Assembly (NCBI GenBank): GCA_964474655.1
Contig: CAYYTU010000071.1
Coordinates: forward strand, 1-13,865
Direction: 5' to 3'
Origin: CAYYTU01 sp964474655
Lineage (GTDB): Bacteria; Chloroflexota; Anaerolineae; B4-G1
DNA: 13,865 nt
A program made the translations under genes and the position numbers. Shown in pieces: positions 8,180 to 13,865 of this stretch. Numbering within the stretch: position 1 is the first letter of the stretch; each line of letters starts with the position of its first letter. The notes below the pieces were generated by a model. It had not been told where the DNA came from and did no database searches. It saw only the letters and a program-made list of their open reading frames with translations.

Positions 8180-8208
8180 AGTATATCACAGGAACGCCTC
8201 GGTGTCAA
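8180..8208 (-). promoter_or_regulatory. Consensus-strength promoter of the structured RNA
   Basis: The minus strand carries a perfect -35, TTGACA (8203-8208), 17 bases of spacer, and TATACT (8180-8185), differing from consensus at one position. Six bases later is the A at 8173, which is exactly the first base of the closing helix. It is one of the strongest-looking promoters in the window and faces no protein-coding gene. Confidence 0.85.
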
Positions 8209-8337
8209 GCAAGTCAGATACATTGCAAAAGACATACTATGCAACAATAAATGCGATGGCGTTTTGGCGCGCTGATGGGGCCGGCGCGTCGAGCCGAATC
8301 CGCCGAAGGAAGCATAGCGTGGGGGGGAGTGTACGGC
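8209..8337. other. Gap between the lipoprotein operon and the RNA promoter
   Basis: These 129 bases follow the last gene of the minus-strand operon. I see no coding sequence and no hairpin followed by a T-tract. There are several GCGC-rich short palindromes at 8268-8293. Read-through from the operon into the RNA gene is possible. Confidence 0.4.
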
Positions 8338-9456
8338 CTACGACTGGATGGTCACGTAGAGCGTGTAGTCGGTGGCCTGGGCGTCTGGCGGCGTCACCAG
8401 GGTGATGGTGTAATCCTGTGTGGCGGGCAGGCTCTTGATTGTCAGCAGCGGTTCGCCGTACGGCGCTCGCCAGCTGGAGCCGTCCTCGCCCTCCAGCCAG
8501 ATACCGACGGGCCATTTGGCGCTGACCTCGACGGTCATCGTTTGTCCCGCCATCGCGCGGAGGCCGTAGCGAGCGTGGTCGCCGTCGGCTTGCAGGGCGC
8601 CGCTCACCGAATCCGAGCTGCTGCCCTCGGCGAACGTTATGCGCTGGGGCCGGGACTCCGTCGGTGGGATAGCGGCCCGGAGTGTGTAAGACGTCCCCCG
8701 CTGGATCGAATCGACACTGATGCAGTAATCCTGCGAGCGCGGCAGCGAGGCAGCGGCGAAGTCCGTGCCGCGATCGGGACTGACCAGTGTCGATCCGTCA
8801 GCGGCTGTGATGCCGATCGCTGTCTCTGGACCCGGCGGTGCGATGGAAGCGATCAGCGTCTGCCCGGACGCTGCCCAGAGCACGTGTCGGCCGGTGGCTC
8901 CTTGCTCGAAATCGCCGGTCGCCAGGCCGACGGTGCCGCCCGGTGAGAGCTCAATCCGTGGCGCAGTGACGGTGAAGGCGGCGTCGTTCTCATCGTAGCG
9001 GTTCTGGTCCGTGCTGTCGATGACTCTGAGCCGCATCGCATCGGCCCAGCAGACGCCGAAGCCGCTGATTAAGCCCTGGGGAATCTCCCAGGCGTACCCA
9101 CCGGCGTCGGCGTCAATGTCTGTCGCGATGAAGCCCAGGTCCTTCCCGCCGGTGGCGAGGGCGATATCGACCGTCTCCACCTGCGATGTCTCCCAGGTGA
9201 TGGCGTGGGTTTCATCTTCTTCCCACCTTTCGCCCCCGTTGGGGGAAAGCACGGTGATTGAGGGTTCGCTGGGCGGCGGGCTGGTGGATGTGGCGGTTGG
9301 AGTCTCGGCGGTGGCGGTAGGCGGCGCTGTCGCGGTCGGCGGCTCTGGGGTGGCGGTGTCCGGGATGAGCGTCGGAGTCGCCGTTGGCAGCGAACAGGTT
9401 AGCGTCGCCGCTGCGATCAGGATAAGCAGGAGCAAGCGGGTGTATCTTTCTCTCAT
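8338..9456 (-). CDS. Secreted lipoprotein with Thr/Pro linker, Kre9/KNH-like and PPC-like domains
   Basis: Predicted export to the outer face of the membrane; 372 residues. A charged start (MRERYTR), hydrophobic core 8-20 and Cys21 suggest a lipoprotein signal, although the box reads TLTC rather than the usual LAGC. Residues 22-65 form a low-complexity Thr/Ala/Pro spacer. Residues about 67-163 match the Kre9/KNH (GPI-anchored Ser/Thr-rich) pattern: ITVLSPNGGERW, then HAITWET, then YAWEIP. Residues about 168-265 and 272-372 look like two beta-rich pre-peptidase C-terminal (PPC)-type domains, each ending in a DYxISV / YTLxxxI-type strand pair. The frame is open to 9516, but ATG at 9456 has GGGAG about nine bases upstream and begins the signal peptide. 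It is the last gene of the export operon, perhaps an accessory or client. No enzymatic motif is visible. Confidence 0.85.
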   Translation of the reverse strand: MRERYTRLLLLILIAAATLTCSLPTATPTLIPDTATPEPPTATAPPTATAETPTATSTSPPPSEPSITVLSPNGGERWEEDETHAITWETSQVETVDIALATGGKDLGFIATDIDADAGGYAWEIPQGLISGFGVCWADAMRLRVIDSTDQNRYDENDAAFTVTAPRIELSPGGTVGLATGDFEQGATGRHVLWAASGQTLIASIAPPGPETAIGITAADGSTLVSPDRGTDFAAASLPRSQDYCISVDSIQRGTSYTLRAAIPPTESRPQRITFAEGSSSDSVSGALQADGDHARYGLRAMAGQTMTVEVSAKWPVGIWLEGEDGSSWRAPYGEPLLTIKSLPATQDYTITLVTPPDAQATDYTLYVTIQS

Positions 9457-9490
9457 AGCCGTCTCTCCCAAACCAGCGAAGCCGGATAAT

Positions 9491-9532
9491 GCGAAGGCGC
9501 AAAGGTGCAGAGACACAAAAGCGTAGAGGCGC
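9491..9532. repeat. Purine-rich 'GCGAAGGCGCAAAGG' dispersed-repeat-like tract
   Basis: The 75-base gap between the 4-TM and lipoprotein genes contains near-iterations of a short unit: GCGAAGGCGCAAAGGTGCAG, then AGACACAAAAGCGTAGAGGC. Tracts of this wording occur as dispersed intergenic repeats in diverse bacterial genomes and, when translated, give spurious 'APLRLCVSAPLR' peptides. Only one copy is in this window, so repetitiveness is recalled rather than seen. Confidence 0.45.
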
Positions 9533-10068
9533 TAACGCGAGCGGAGCGCCTTGATCAGCCATCCGATCAGCAAAGCCAGGAACAGCGCCGATTGCCCGGC
9601 GACCAGCAGCCATTTGGCGGTCGAAAACAGGCTCGTCAATCGAGCGAGGGCGTTGAGGCGGTCTGGATAGCTCAGAAGCATGCTGACGATGCCGGCGTTC
9701 TCCAGCAAGTCGGCGAGCATCGCAGCCAGGGGAAGATAGCGCAGTCGAAGCAGCGGGCTCCTGGGCGAGCGCGTGCGCTCGATCAGATAGGTGAACGCCA
9801 GGCCGAACAGCAGCGCGACGAGAAGCGGGAAGATAGTGTCCAGCGTCAGGGCGATGGTGGCGTAGTAGCGCCGCCCTTCCTCACCGTAGGCAGCGATCAT
9901 ACGGTAGGCTTGCTCCGGCGTGTACGAGAAGCGCATATCAAGGGCGCCGACGCCGCCGGAGTAGTCCTCGATCCGAGCGTACAGCGGCTGCATCAGGGCC
10001 AGGTTGTAGATCAGGAACACCGCCAGGAGCAGCAGGATGTTCTGTACGGTCGCTAATCGCTTCAGCAT
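9532..10068 (-). CDS. Conserved-looking 4-TM membrane protein of unknown function
   Basis: I do not recognise a named family. The protein has 178 residues and four predicted membrane helices at about 8-28, 72-96, 110-132 and 150-174. The most family-like features are a loop LDMRFSYTPEQAYRMIAAYGEEGR (about 43-66) and polar residues inside or beside helices: Asp77 in helix 2, the DLLENAG cluster (120-126) in helix 3, and TAKWLL (150-155) in helix 4. Both termini are basic and probably cytoplasmic. The gene starts 17 bases after the ATPase stop with GAGGG about six bases before its ATG, so it belongs to the same operon. A role as an accessory subunit of the exporter is suggested by position only. 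Confidence 0.75.
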   Translation of the reverse strand: MLKRLATVQNILLLLAVFLIYNLALMQPLYARIEDYSGGVGALDMRFSYTPEQAYRMIAAYGEEGRRYYATIALTLDTIFPLLVALLFGLAFTYLIERTRSPRSPLLRLRYLPLAAMLADLLENAGIVSMLLSYPDRLNALARLTSLFSTAKWLLVAGQSALFLALLIGWLIKALRSR

Positions 10069-10085
10069 CGGAGGCCCTCACCTCA

Positions 10086-10868
10086 TCAGGCAATGGTCGC
10101 TGCTACCTCGTCGCCGGTCGTGCTCAGCACCTCGTCTGTGAGCATCTGGCAGGAGCCCGGATCGGCGAGGCAAGAGAGATCATCGTCGGGGCTGACGATG
10201 CGTTCCAGCCGCCCGTCGAGCAGATGGACAATGCGGTCGGTATACTCCACCATGCGCAGGTCGTGGGTCACCATAATGCCCGCCCGCCTTTGCTCGTGTA
10301 CCAGATGGGCCATCGTCTCCACTACTTGGTAGGCCCGCTCGGTATCCAGGCTGGCGGTCGGCTCGTCGGCCAGCACCACCGTCGGGTTGTTGATCAGCGA
10401 GCGAGCGATGGCCACGCGCTGCTGTTGCCCCCCGGATAGCTCGCGGGGCAGGGCGTGCATTCGATCGGATAGGCCCAGCATCTCCAGCAGCTTACGGGCG
10501 CGTTTCTTGCTGGCCTGGCTGTACTGATCGGTGAGACGTAGCATCAATTCCACGTTCTCCAACGCAGTGAGGTAGGAGACGAGATTGTTGGCCTGGAACG
10601 TGAATCCGATTTTGCGGCGGCGAAATTTAGCCCGTTGCGATTCCTTCATCGCGCCCAGATCCTGGCCGTCGATGAGGACGTTGCCGGAGGTGGGCTCCAG
10701 TAGCCCGGCCAGCATGGCCAGCATCGTCGTCTTGCCGGAGCCACTGGGGCCGACCAGGGCCACGAATTCGCCCTTTTCGACGCCAAAGGAGACGCCGTCG
10801 ATGGCCTTTACCTGGTTGGTGCCGGATCCGTAGGTCTTACTGACCGAACGAGATTCTAAAGCAACCAT
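10086..10868 (-). CDS. LolD/MacB-type ABC ATPase with a Cys-containing C-terminal tail
   Basis: Cytoplasmic ATPase of 260 residues energising the permease encoded eight bases upstream. Walker A GPSGSGKT is at 40-47, the Q-loop glutamine near 92, signature LSGGQQQR at 144-151, Walker B VVLADE at 164-169, and switch His202. The core is standard for the MacB/LolD/DevA group. After about 225 there is a roughly 35-residue tail, acidic and containing Cys233 and Cys240 (DLSCLADPGSC). Core LolD proteins end before such a tail. The start ATG at 10868 has GGGAGG about eleven bases upstream, on the far side of the preceding stop codon. Partner and order (permease, ATPase) point to an envelope export system; no HlyD-like adaptor is in the window. 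Confidence 0.92.
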   Translation of the reverse strand: MVALESRSVSKTYGSGTNQVKAIDGVSFGVEKGEFVALVGPSGSGKTTMLAMLAGLLEPTSGNVLIDGQDLGAMKESQRAKFRRRKIGFTFQANNLVSYLTALENVELMLRLTDQYSQASKKRARKLLEMLGLSDRMHALPRELSGGQQQRVAIARSLINNPTVVLADEPTASLDTERAYQVVETMAHLVHEQRRAGIMVTHDLRMVEYTDRIVHLLDGRLERIVSPDDDLSCLADPGSCQMLTDEVLSTTGDEVAATIA

Positions 10869-10876
10869 CCTCTTGT

Positions 10877-12037
10877 TTACCCTCCCAATCCTAAAGCGAT
10901 CAGCGGTTCCACCCGCAGCGAGAGCCGCACGGAGACCAGGCCGCCCAGCGGTCCGATCACCAGGATCGAACCCAGCGCCATCGCGGCTGAACTGGGCTCA
11001 AAGACGAGCGGAATACCCGGTGGAAAGACGAGCGAAAGCCCGAAGGTCACGAGCGCGCCGATGAAGATGCCCACCACGTTGATCAGCATGATCTGGATCA
11101 GCGACGAGATGGCGATGACGCTGTTGGGCGTGCCGATGGCCTTCAGCATTCCGATCTGGGGCACTTTTTGCAGGGTTTGGATCTGGAAGAAGCCGCCGAT
11201 GACCAGCAGGCCGATCAACAATGCGAAGGCGTTCTGGGTATTGAGGGTGGTCTGTTGGGCGCTGTAGCCCGGCGTGTTTTCGTACGCCGTCTGGCGGTCC
11301 ACGGCCTTGATGTCACTGACCTGGATTTCTAACCGCTGGCGCATCGCCTCGAGCTGCGAGGGGTCTTTCAGTTGGACCGCCAGGACGTTGCAGCCCGGCT
11401 CCGCTGCGCCAGGGCTGGGGTTCGCCTTGGGGCGGATCTGGTCCCAGGTCACAATCGGCGCGATGATCGACGGTTGAATGGCGTACATCCGGCTGTCGGT
11501 GATGCCGACGACGGTCAGGTTGTAAGTTTCCTCCTCTCCACTCTGAGGTGAGATTACGCTGAAGCGGTCGCCCACCGTCAGGCCCGTGATCTGCGCTACC
11601 ATGCGGTCGATGATGGCCTCGCTGGCGCTGCGGCGCACCAGGCCGCGGCCTTCCAGCGGTGGGGGCTGGCCCGGCTTGCCGGGTTCGACGCCGATGAACG
11701 AGACGTCCAGCGGCTCGCCATCGTCGGCTTGCAGGATCGTGACGCTGGCGAAGCCGATCGGCCCCAGATTCTCCACGCCTTCGATGCTGCGGACGGCGTT
11801 GCGCGTCGCGCAGTCGATGCGGCTGCTGGCGATCGAAAGATCAGCCGTGTCCTGATAGACGATTAGATCAGCGTTGAGCTTCTCCAGGTACTCGCGGTTA
11901 CCGGCCCCTAGCCCTTCGCCCAGCGCGGCAATGAAGAGGATCAATAATGTGATCAGGGCGATGACCAGACTGAAGAGCAAAAATCGCCCTCGGTTGCGCC
12001 ATATTTCTTTGAAAGCTAGATGCGTGGCTGTCGACAT
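10877..12037 (-). CDS. FtsX-fold (MacB/DevC-type) ABC transporter permease
   Basis: Permease of 386 residues with the four-helix FtsX topology: TM1 at about 18-40, an extracytoplasmic domain at about 45-265, and TM2-4 near 268-288, 308-335 and 350-372. The family hallmark QIGMLKAIGTPNS follows TM2 (294-306). The extracytoplasmic domain is of the MacB_PCD type and contains two cysteines, Cys76 and Cys216, which could form a disulfide. This is a normal single-unit permease, unlike the fused double unit at 308-2707. It is the first gene of a four-gene minus-strand operon. ATG at 12037 is preceded by AAGGAAAAGGGGGTT, a usable ribosome-binding region, and by the promoter at 12078-12106. DevC of heterocyst glycolipid export is a distant analogue; the substrate here is unknown. 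Confidence 0.92.
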   Translation of the reverse strand: MSTATHLAFKEIWRNRGRFLLFSLVIALITLLILFIAALGEGLGAGNREYLEKLNADLIVYQDTADLSIASSRIDCATRNAVRSIEGVENLGPIGFASVTILQADDGEPLDVSFIGVEPGKPGQPPPLEGRGLVRRSASEAIIDRMVAQITGLTVGDRFSVISPQSGEEETYNLTVVGITDSRMYAIQPSIIAPIVTWDQIRPKANPSPGAAEPGCNVLAVQLKDPSQLEAMRQRLEIQVSDIKAVDRQTAYENTPGYSAQQTTLNTQNAFALLIGLLVIGGFFQIQTLQKVPQIGMLKAIGTPNSVIAISSLIQIMLINVVGIFIGALVTFGLSLVFPPGIPLVFEPSSAAMALGSILVIGPLGGLVSVRLSLRVEPLIALGLGG

Positions 12038-12077
12038 AACCCCCTTTTCCTTTTCTTACCTGTTCTGAACTTGCATA

Positions 12078-12106
12078 ATTATAGCACGAAAGTGGCCACT
12101 GGTCAT
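12078..12106 (-). promoter_or_regulatory. Promoter of the permease-ATPase-4TM-lipoprotein operon
   Basis: On the minus strand ATGACC (12101-12106) is followed after 17 bases by TGC-TATAAT (12078-12086), an extended consensus -10. The predicted +1 is near 12071, leaving a leader of about 34 bases. A perfect 10-bp palindrome, AGTGGCCACT (12091-12100), fills the spacer next to the -35 box and could be an operator. Confidence 0.75.
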
Positions 12107-12132
12107 CCGAAAATGCAACAGGTCGCGTTTTG

Positions 12133-12141
12133 TGGTATACT
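12133..12141 (+). promoter_or_regulatory. Extended -10 promoter of the L,D-transpeptidase gene
   Basis: TGG-TATACT (12133-12141) is a good extended -10. Possible -35 sequences near 12113-12118 are poor. The predicted +1 is about 12148, with a leader of about 38 bases. It is divergent from the operon promoter at 12078-12106; the two -10 boxes are 52 bases apart. Confidence 0.55.
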
Positions 12142-12185
12142 GACGCCGATGGTACGTCGGGTCAACTGGACGACGGGAGGTGAGG

Positions 12186-13757
12186 GTGCATCGCAGCGAA
12201 CAAGAGGCGAATCAGGACGGCGGCAATGCGAAGACCGCGCCGAAAAGCAGCTGTCTGGTCACCGGGATGGTGATTTTGCTGGTCTTATTGCTGGGGGGTG
12301 TGGTCCTCTTCGCCGCCGGGGTGATGCGGCGGGTCTTCATGGCCCCTTACGCTGATCAAATCTACCCCAACATCTACGTCCTGGGGGAAGATTTGGGCGG
12401 GCTGACACCTGATCAGGCAGCGGAACGTCTGCAGGCATCCTCCGGCGACTATGCCTCCGGCGAGCTGGTGCTGAGCGAGGGCGAGCAGACGTGGACGGTG
12501 TCCTGGTCCGAGGCGGGCCTGCGGATCGACGTCGAAGCCACGGCCCAGCGAGCCTTCAACGCCGGGCGCGAGCGAGGCTGGCGCACATTGCTGGGAATCT
12601 GGCTTGGCGAGCGAGTGGAAGTATCACCCGTCTTCACGCTCGACGAGGAAGCGACGCGGGAGGTGCTGGAGCAGCTGGCCCCAGAGATGGCCCAGCCGCC
12701 TATTGAGGCTACGCTGACGCTGGATGGAGGTGAGATCGTCGCTCTGCCCGGCGTGCCCGGTCGGAGGCTGGATATCGACGCTACGCTGGAGAAGATTGTC
12801 ACTACCGTCAACCACCTCGGGCCGGACAACGTATTTGCGCCCACGTTCCGCGCGGTTCCGCCCCGCATCGCCGATGCCAGCCCGGTCGAGGCCGAGGCCG
12901 AGGCGATGTTGAGGCGAGAGATCCACATCACCGCCTACGGTCAGCACAAGGGCGAGACCCATCGGTGGGATTGGTCCCTGGGCCGGGAGGCGATCGTCGA
13001 CTGGTTGGCGGTGGAGGAGTTGGAGGAGACTCCCGGGTTCACCATCGAGCTCGACGAGGAGGCTGTGCAGGCCACGTTGGCGGAGCTGGCCGCGGAGCTG
13101 GAGGCAGATGATTGGGGCTTCCCGCTCGACGAGGCAACGGGGGATGTGGTGCAGGCGTTTAGGACCGGAGGCGGCGAGGTAACCGTCGAGCTGACACCGC
13201 CCCCGCGCACTTACGTGGTCCAGCCTGGCGACCGTTTGACGATTATCGCCGAGAAGTTCGGCATGCCGCCAGGGCTGATCGCTGAGGCCAACGCCGACGT
13301 CGATCTCAACAACCTGCAGGTCGGCCAGCAGCTGCTCATCCCGCCGCAAGAGGTGTTGACGCCGTATGATCCAGTGCCGGGCAAGAAGATTATGATCAGC
13401 ATCGCGGAGCAGCGGATGCGCGTCTATGAGAACGAGCAACTACTTTACGATTGGCCGGTCTCGACCGGGATCAAGAGCTCGCCTACCTACCGCGGCCACT
13501 TCCAGGTTCTGGATAAAGAAGAGGAGGCCTACGCCAGTCAGTGGGACCTCTGGATGCCACATTTCATCGCCATTTATCGCGCCGGGGGTGATACTTACAA
13601 CGGCATTCACGGCCTGCCCACGCTTTCCAATGGACAGCGTCTTTGGGCCGGTAATCTGGGCTCACGGGCCTCCTATGGCTGCATTGTCCTGGGCCTGGAG
13701 GAGGCCGAGACGCTCTACAGCTGGGTCGAGATCGGCGTGTCGGTGATCGTCAAGTGA
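12186..13757 (+). CDS. Membrane-anchored L,D-transpeptidase with LysM domain
   Basis: Peptidoglycan cross-linking enzyme acting outside the membrane; 523 residues. Order: short cytoplasmic start, TM anchor at about 24-45, a VanW-type N-terminal/PG_binding_4-like region (NIYVLGEDLGGLTPDQAAERL motif near 62-82, with a second similar module to about 335), LysM at 342-387 (YVVQPGD, then LQVGQQLLIPP), and the YkuD catalytic domain at 400-523. Catalytic candidates are His475 (NGIHG) and Cys499 (ASYGCIV). The usual motif is SHGCIRL; here His is Tyr497 and Arg is Val501. Starts at GTG 12180 and GTG 12186 are both open; I prefer 12186 because GGGAGG (12175-12180) lies five bases before it but would overlap 12180. 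It forms a single-gene plus-strand unit divergent from the export operon. Confidence 0.93.
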   Translation: MHRSEQEANQDGGNAKTAPKSSCLVTGMVILLVLLLGGVVLFAAGVMRRVFMAPYADQIYPNIYVLGEDLGGLTPDQAAERLQASSGDYASGELVLSEGEQTWTVSWSEAGLRIDVEATAQRAFNAGRERGWRTLLGIWLGERVEVSPVFTLDEEATREVLEQLAPEMAQPPIEATLTLDGGEIVALPGVPGRRLDIDATLEKIVTTVNHLGPDNVFAPTFRAVPPRIADASPVEAEAEAMLRREIHITAYGQHKGETHRWDWSLGREAIVDWLAVEELEETPGFTIELDEEAVQATLAELAAELEADDWGFPLDEATGDVVQAFRTGGGEVTVELTPPPRTYVVQPGDRLTIIAEKFGMPPGLIAEANADVDLNNLQVGQQLLIPPQEVLTPYDPVPGKKIMISIAEQRMRVYENEQLLYDWPVSTGIKSSPTYRGHFQVLDKEEEAYASQWDLWMPHFIAIYRAGGDTYNGIHGLPTLSNGQRLWAGNLGSRASYGCIVLGLEEAETLYSWVEIGVSVIVK

Positions 13758-13777
13758 GACGATACCCGTAATCGTCT
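13757..13777 (+). terminator. Hairpin right after the L,D-transpeptidase stop
   Basis: AGACGAT (13757-13763) pairs with ATCGTCT (13771-13777) around the loop ACCCGTA, beginning on the last base of the stop codon. The bases after it (TGTCGCGG) do not make a T-tract, so it may instead stabilise the 3' end or act with Rho. Confidence 0.4.
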
Positions 13778-13809
13778 TGTCGCGGAGTATTTACAAGTTG
13801 GGGGGAGGA

Positions 13810-13826
13810 GAGACTTCGGAAGTCTC
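13810..13826. terminator. Short perfect hairpin near the right edge
   Basis: GAGACTT-CGG-AAGTCTC forms seven pairs with a three-base loop. No T-tract follows on the plus strand, and on the minus strand only a short TCTCC-type stretch follows. It could terminate either flanking unit or be part of something beyond the window. Confidence 0.3.
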
Positions 13827-13865
13827 AAATACTGCTCTGCTTATCAAGTTATGCCGAGAAGAGCA

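Noticed and set aside
8338..8515. HEARO/omega-RNA or transposon hypothesis for the RNA and its flank
   Set aside because: There is no IscB, TnpB or transposase gene nearby, and the RNA has its own promoter and terminator. It is kept only as a remote alternative.
12624..13439. 271-codon minus-strand frame opposite the L,D-transpeptidase
   Set aside because: It is fully antisense to a gene with clear LysM and YkuD motifs, and has no domain or ribosome-binding site of its own.

Overview
The window is GC-rich bacterial DNA. It is probably from Chloroflexota (Anaerolineae-like), inferred from three gene types: a cell-wall protein joining a VanW-type peptidoglycan-binding region, LysM and YkuD; a lipoprotein with a Thr/Pro-rich 'TATP'-type linker; and a MacB/LolD-type ATPase carrying a C-terminal cyclic-nucleotide-binding domain. 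No sequence comparison was possible, so the phylum is an inference. I see no CRISPR array, tRNA, rRNA, transposase or phage gene.

Layout, left to right. 1-307: gene-free, with hairpins and a left-facing -10 box. 308-3864 (minus): a two-gene export operon in which an ATPase fused to a cyclic-nucleotide-binding domain overlaps by ATGA an 8-TM MacB/LolC-type permease. 3930-4211: gene-free spacer with two hairpins. 4212-6571 (minus): two tandem ABC-2 permeases with no ATPase or HlyD adaptor beside them; they start from a near-consensus promoter placed so that the mRNA should be leaderless. 6651-7777 (plus): a divergent promoter, a leader with competing hairpins, a 127-aa protein resembling a PD-(D/E)XK nuclease, and hypoxanthine phosphoribosyltransferase (hpt), translationally coupled by ATGA. 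7838-8208 (minus): no protein gene, but an apparently complete gene for a structured RNA of about 336 nt. 8338-12037 (minus): a four-gene operon of MacB/FtsX-type permease, ATPase, 4-TM membrane protein and secreted lipoprotein. 12186-13757 (plus): a membrane-anchored L,D-transpeptidase, divergent from that operon. 13758-13865: a short tail with two hairpins.

How it fits together. Most of the window concerns the cell envelope: three ABC export modules, a surface lipoprotein and a peptidoglycan cross-linking enzyme. hpt supplies purine salvage.

The item I would follow first is the unassigned RNA. A TTGACA-N17-TATACT promoter sets +1 on the first base of a 16-bp helix that joins the RNA's two ends, and the other strand of that helix runs straight into seven T's. 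I could not match it to RNase P RNA, tmRNA, SRP RNA, 6S RNA, a T-box or a group I/II intron.
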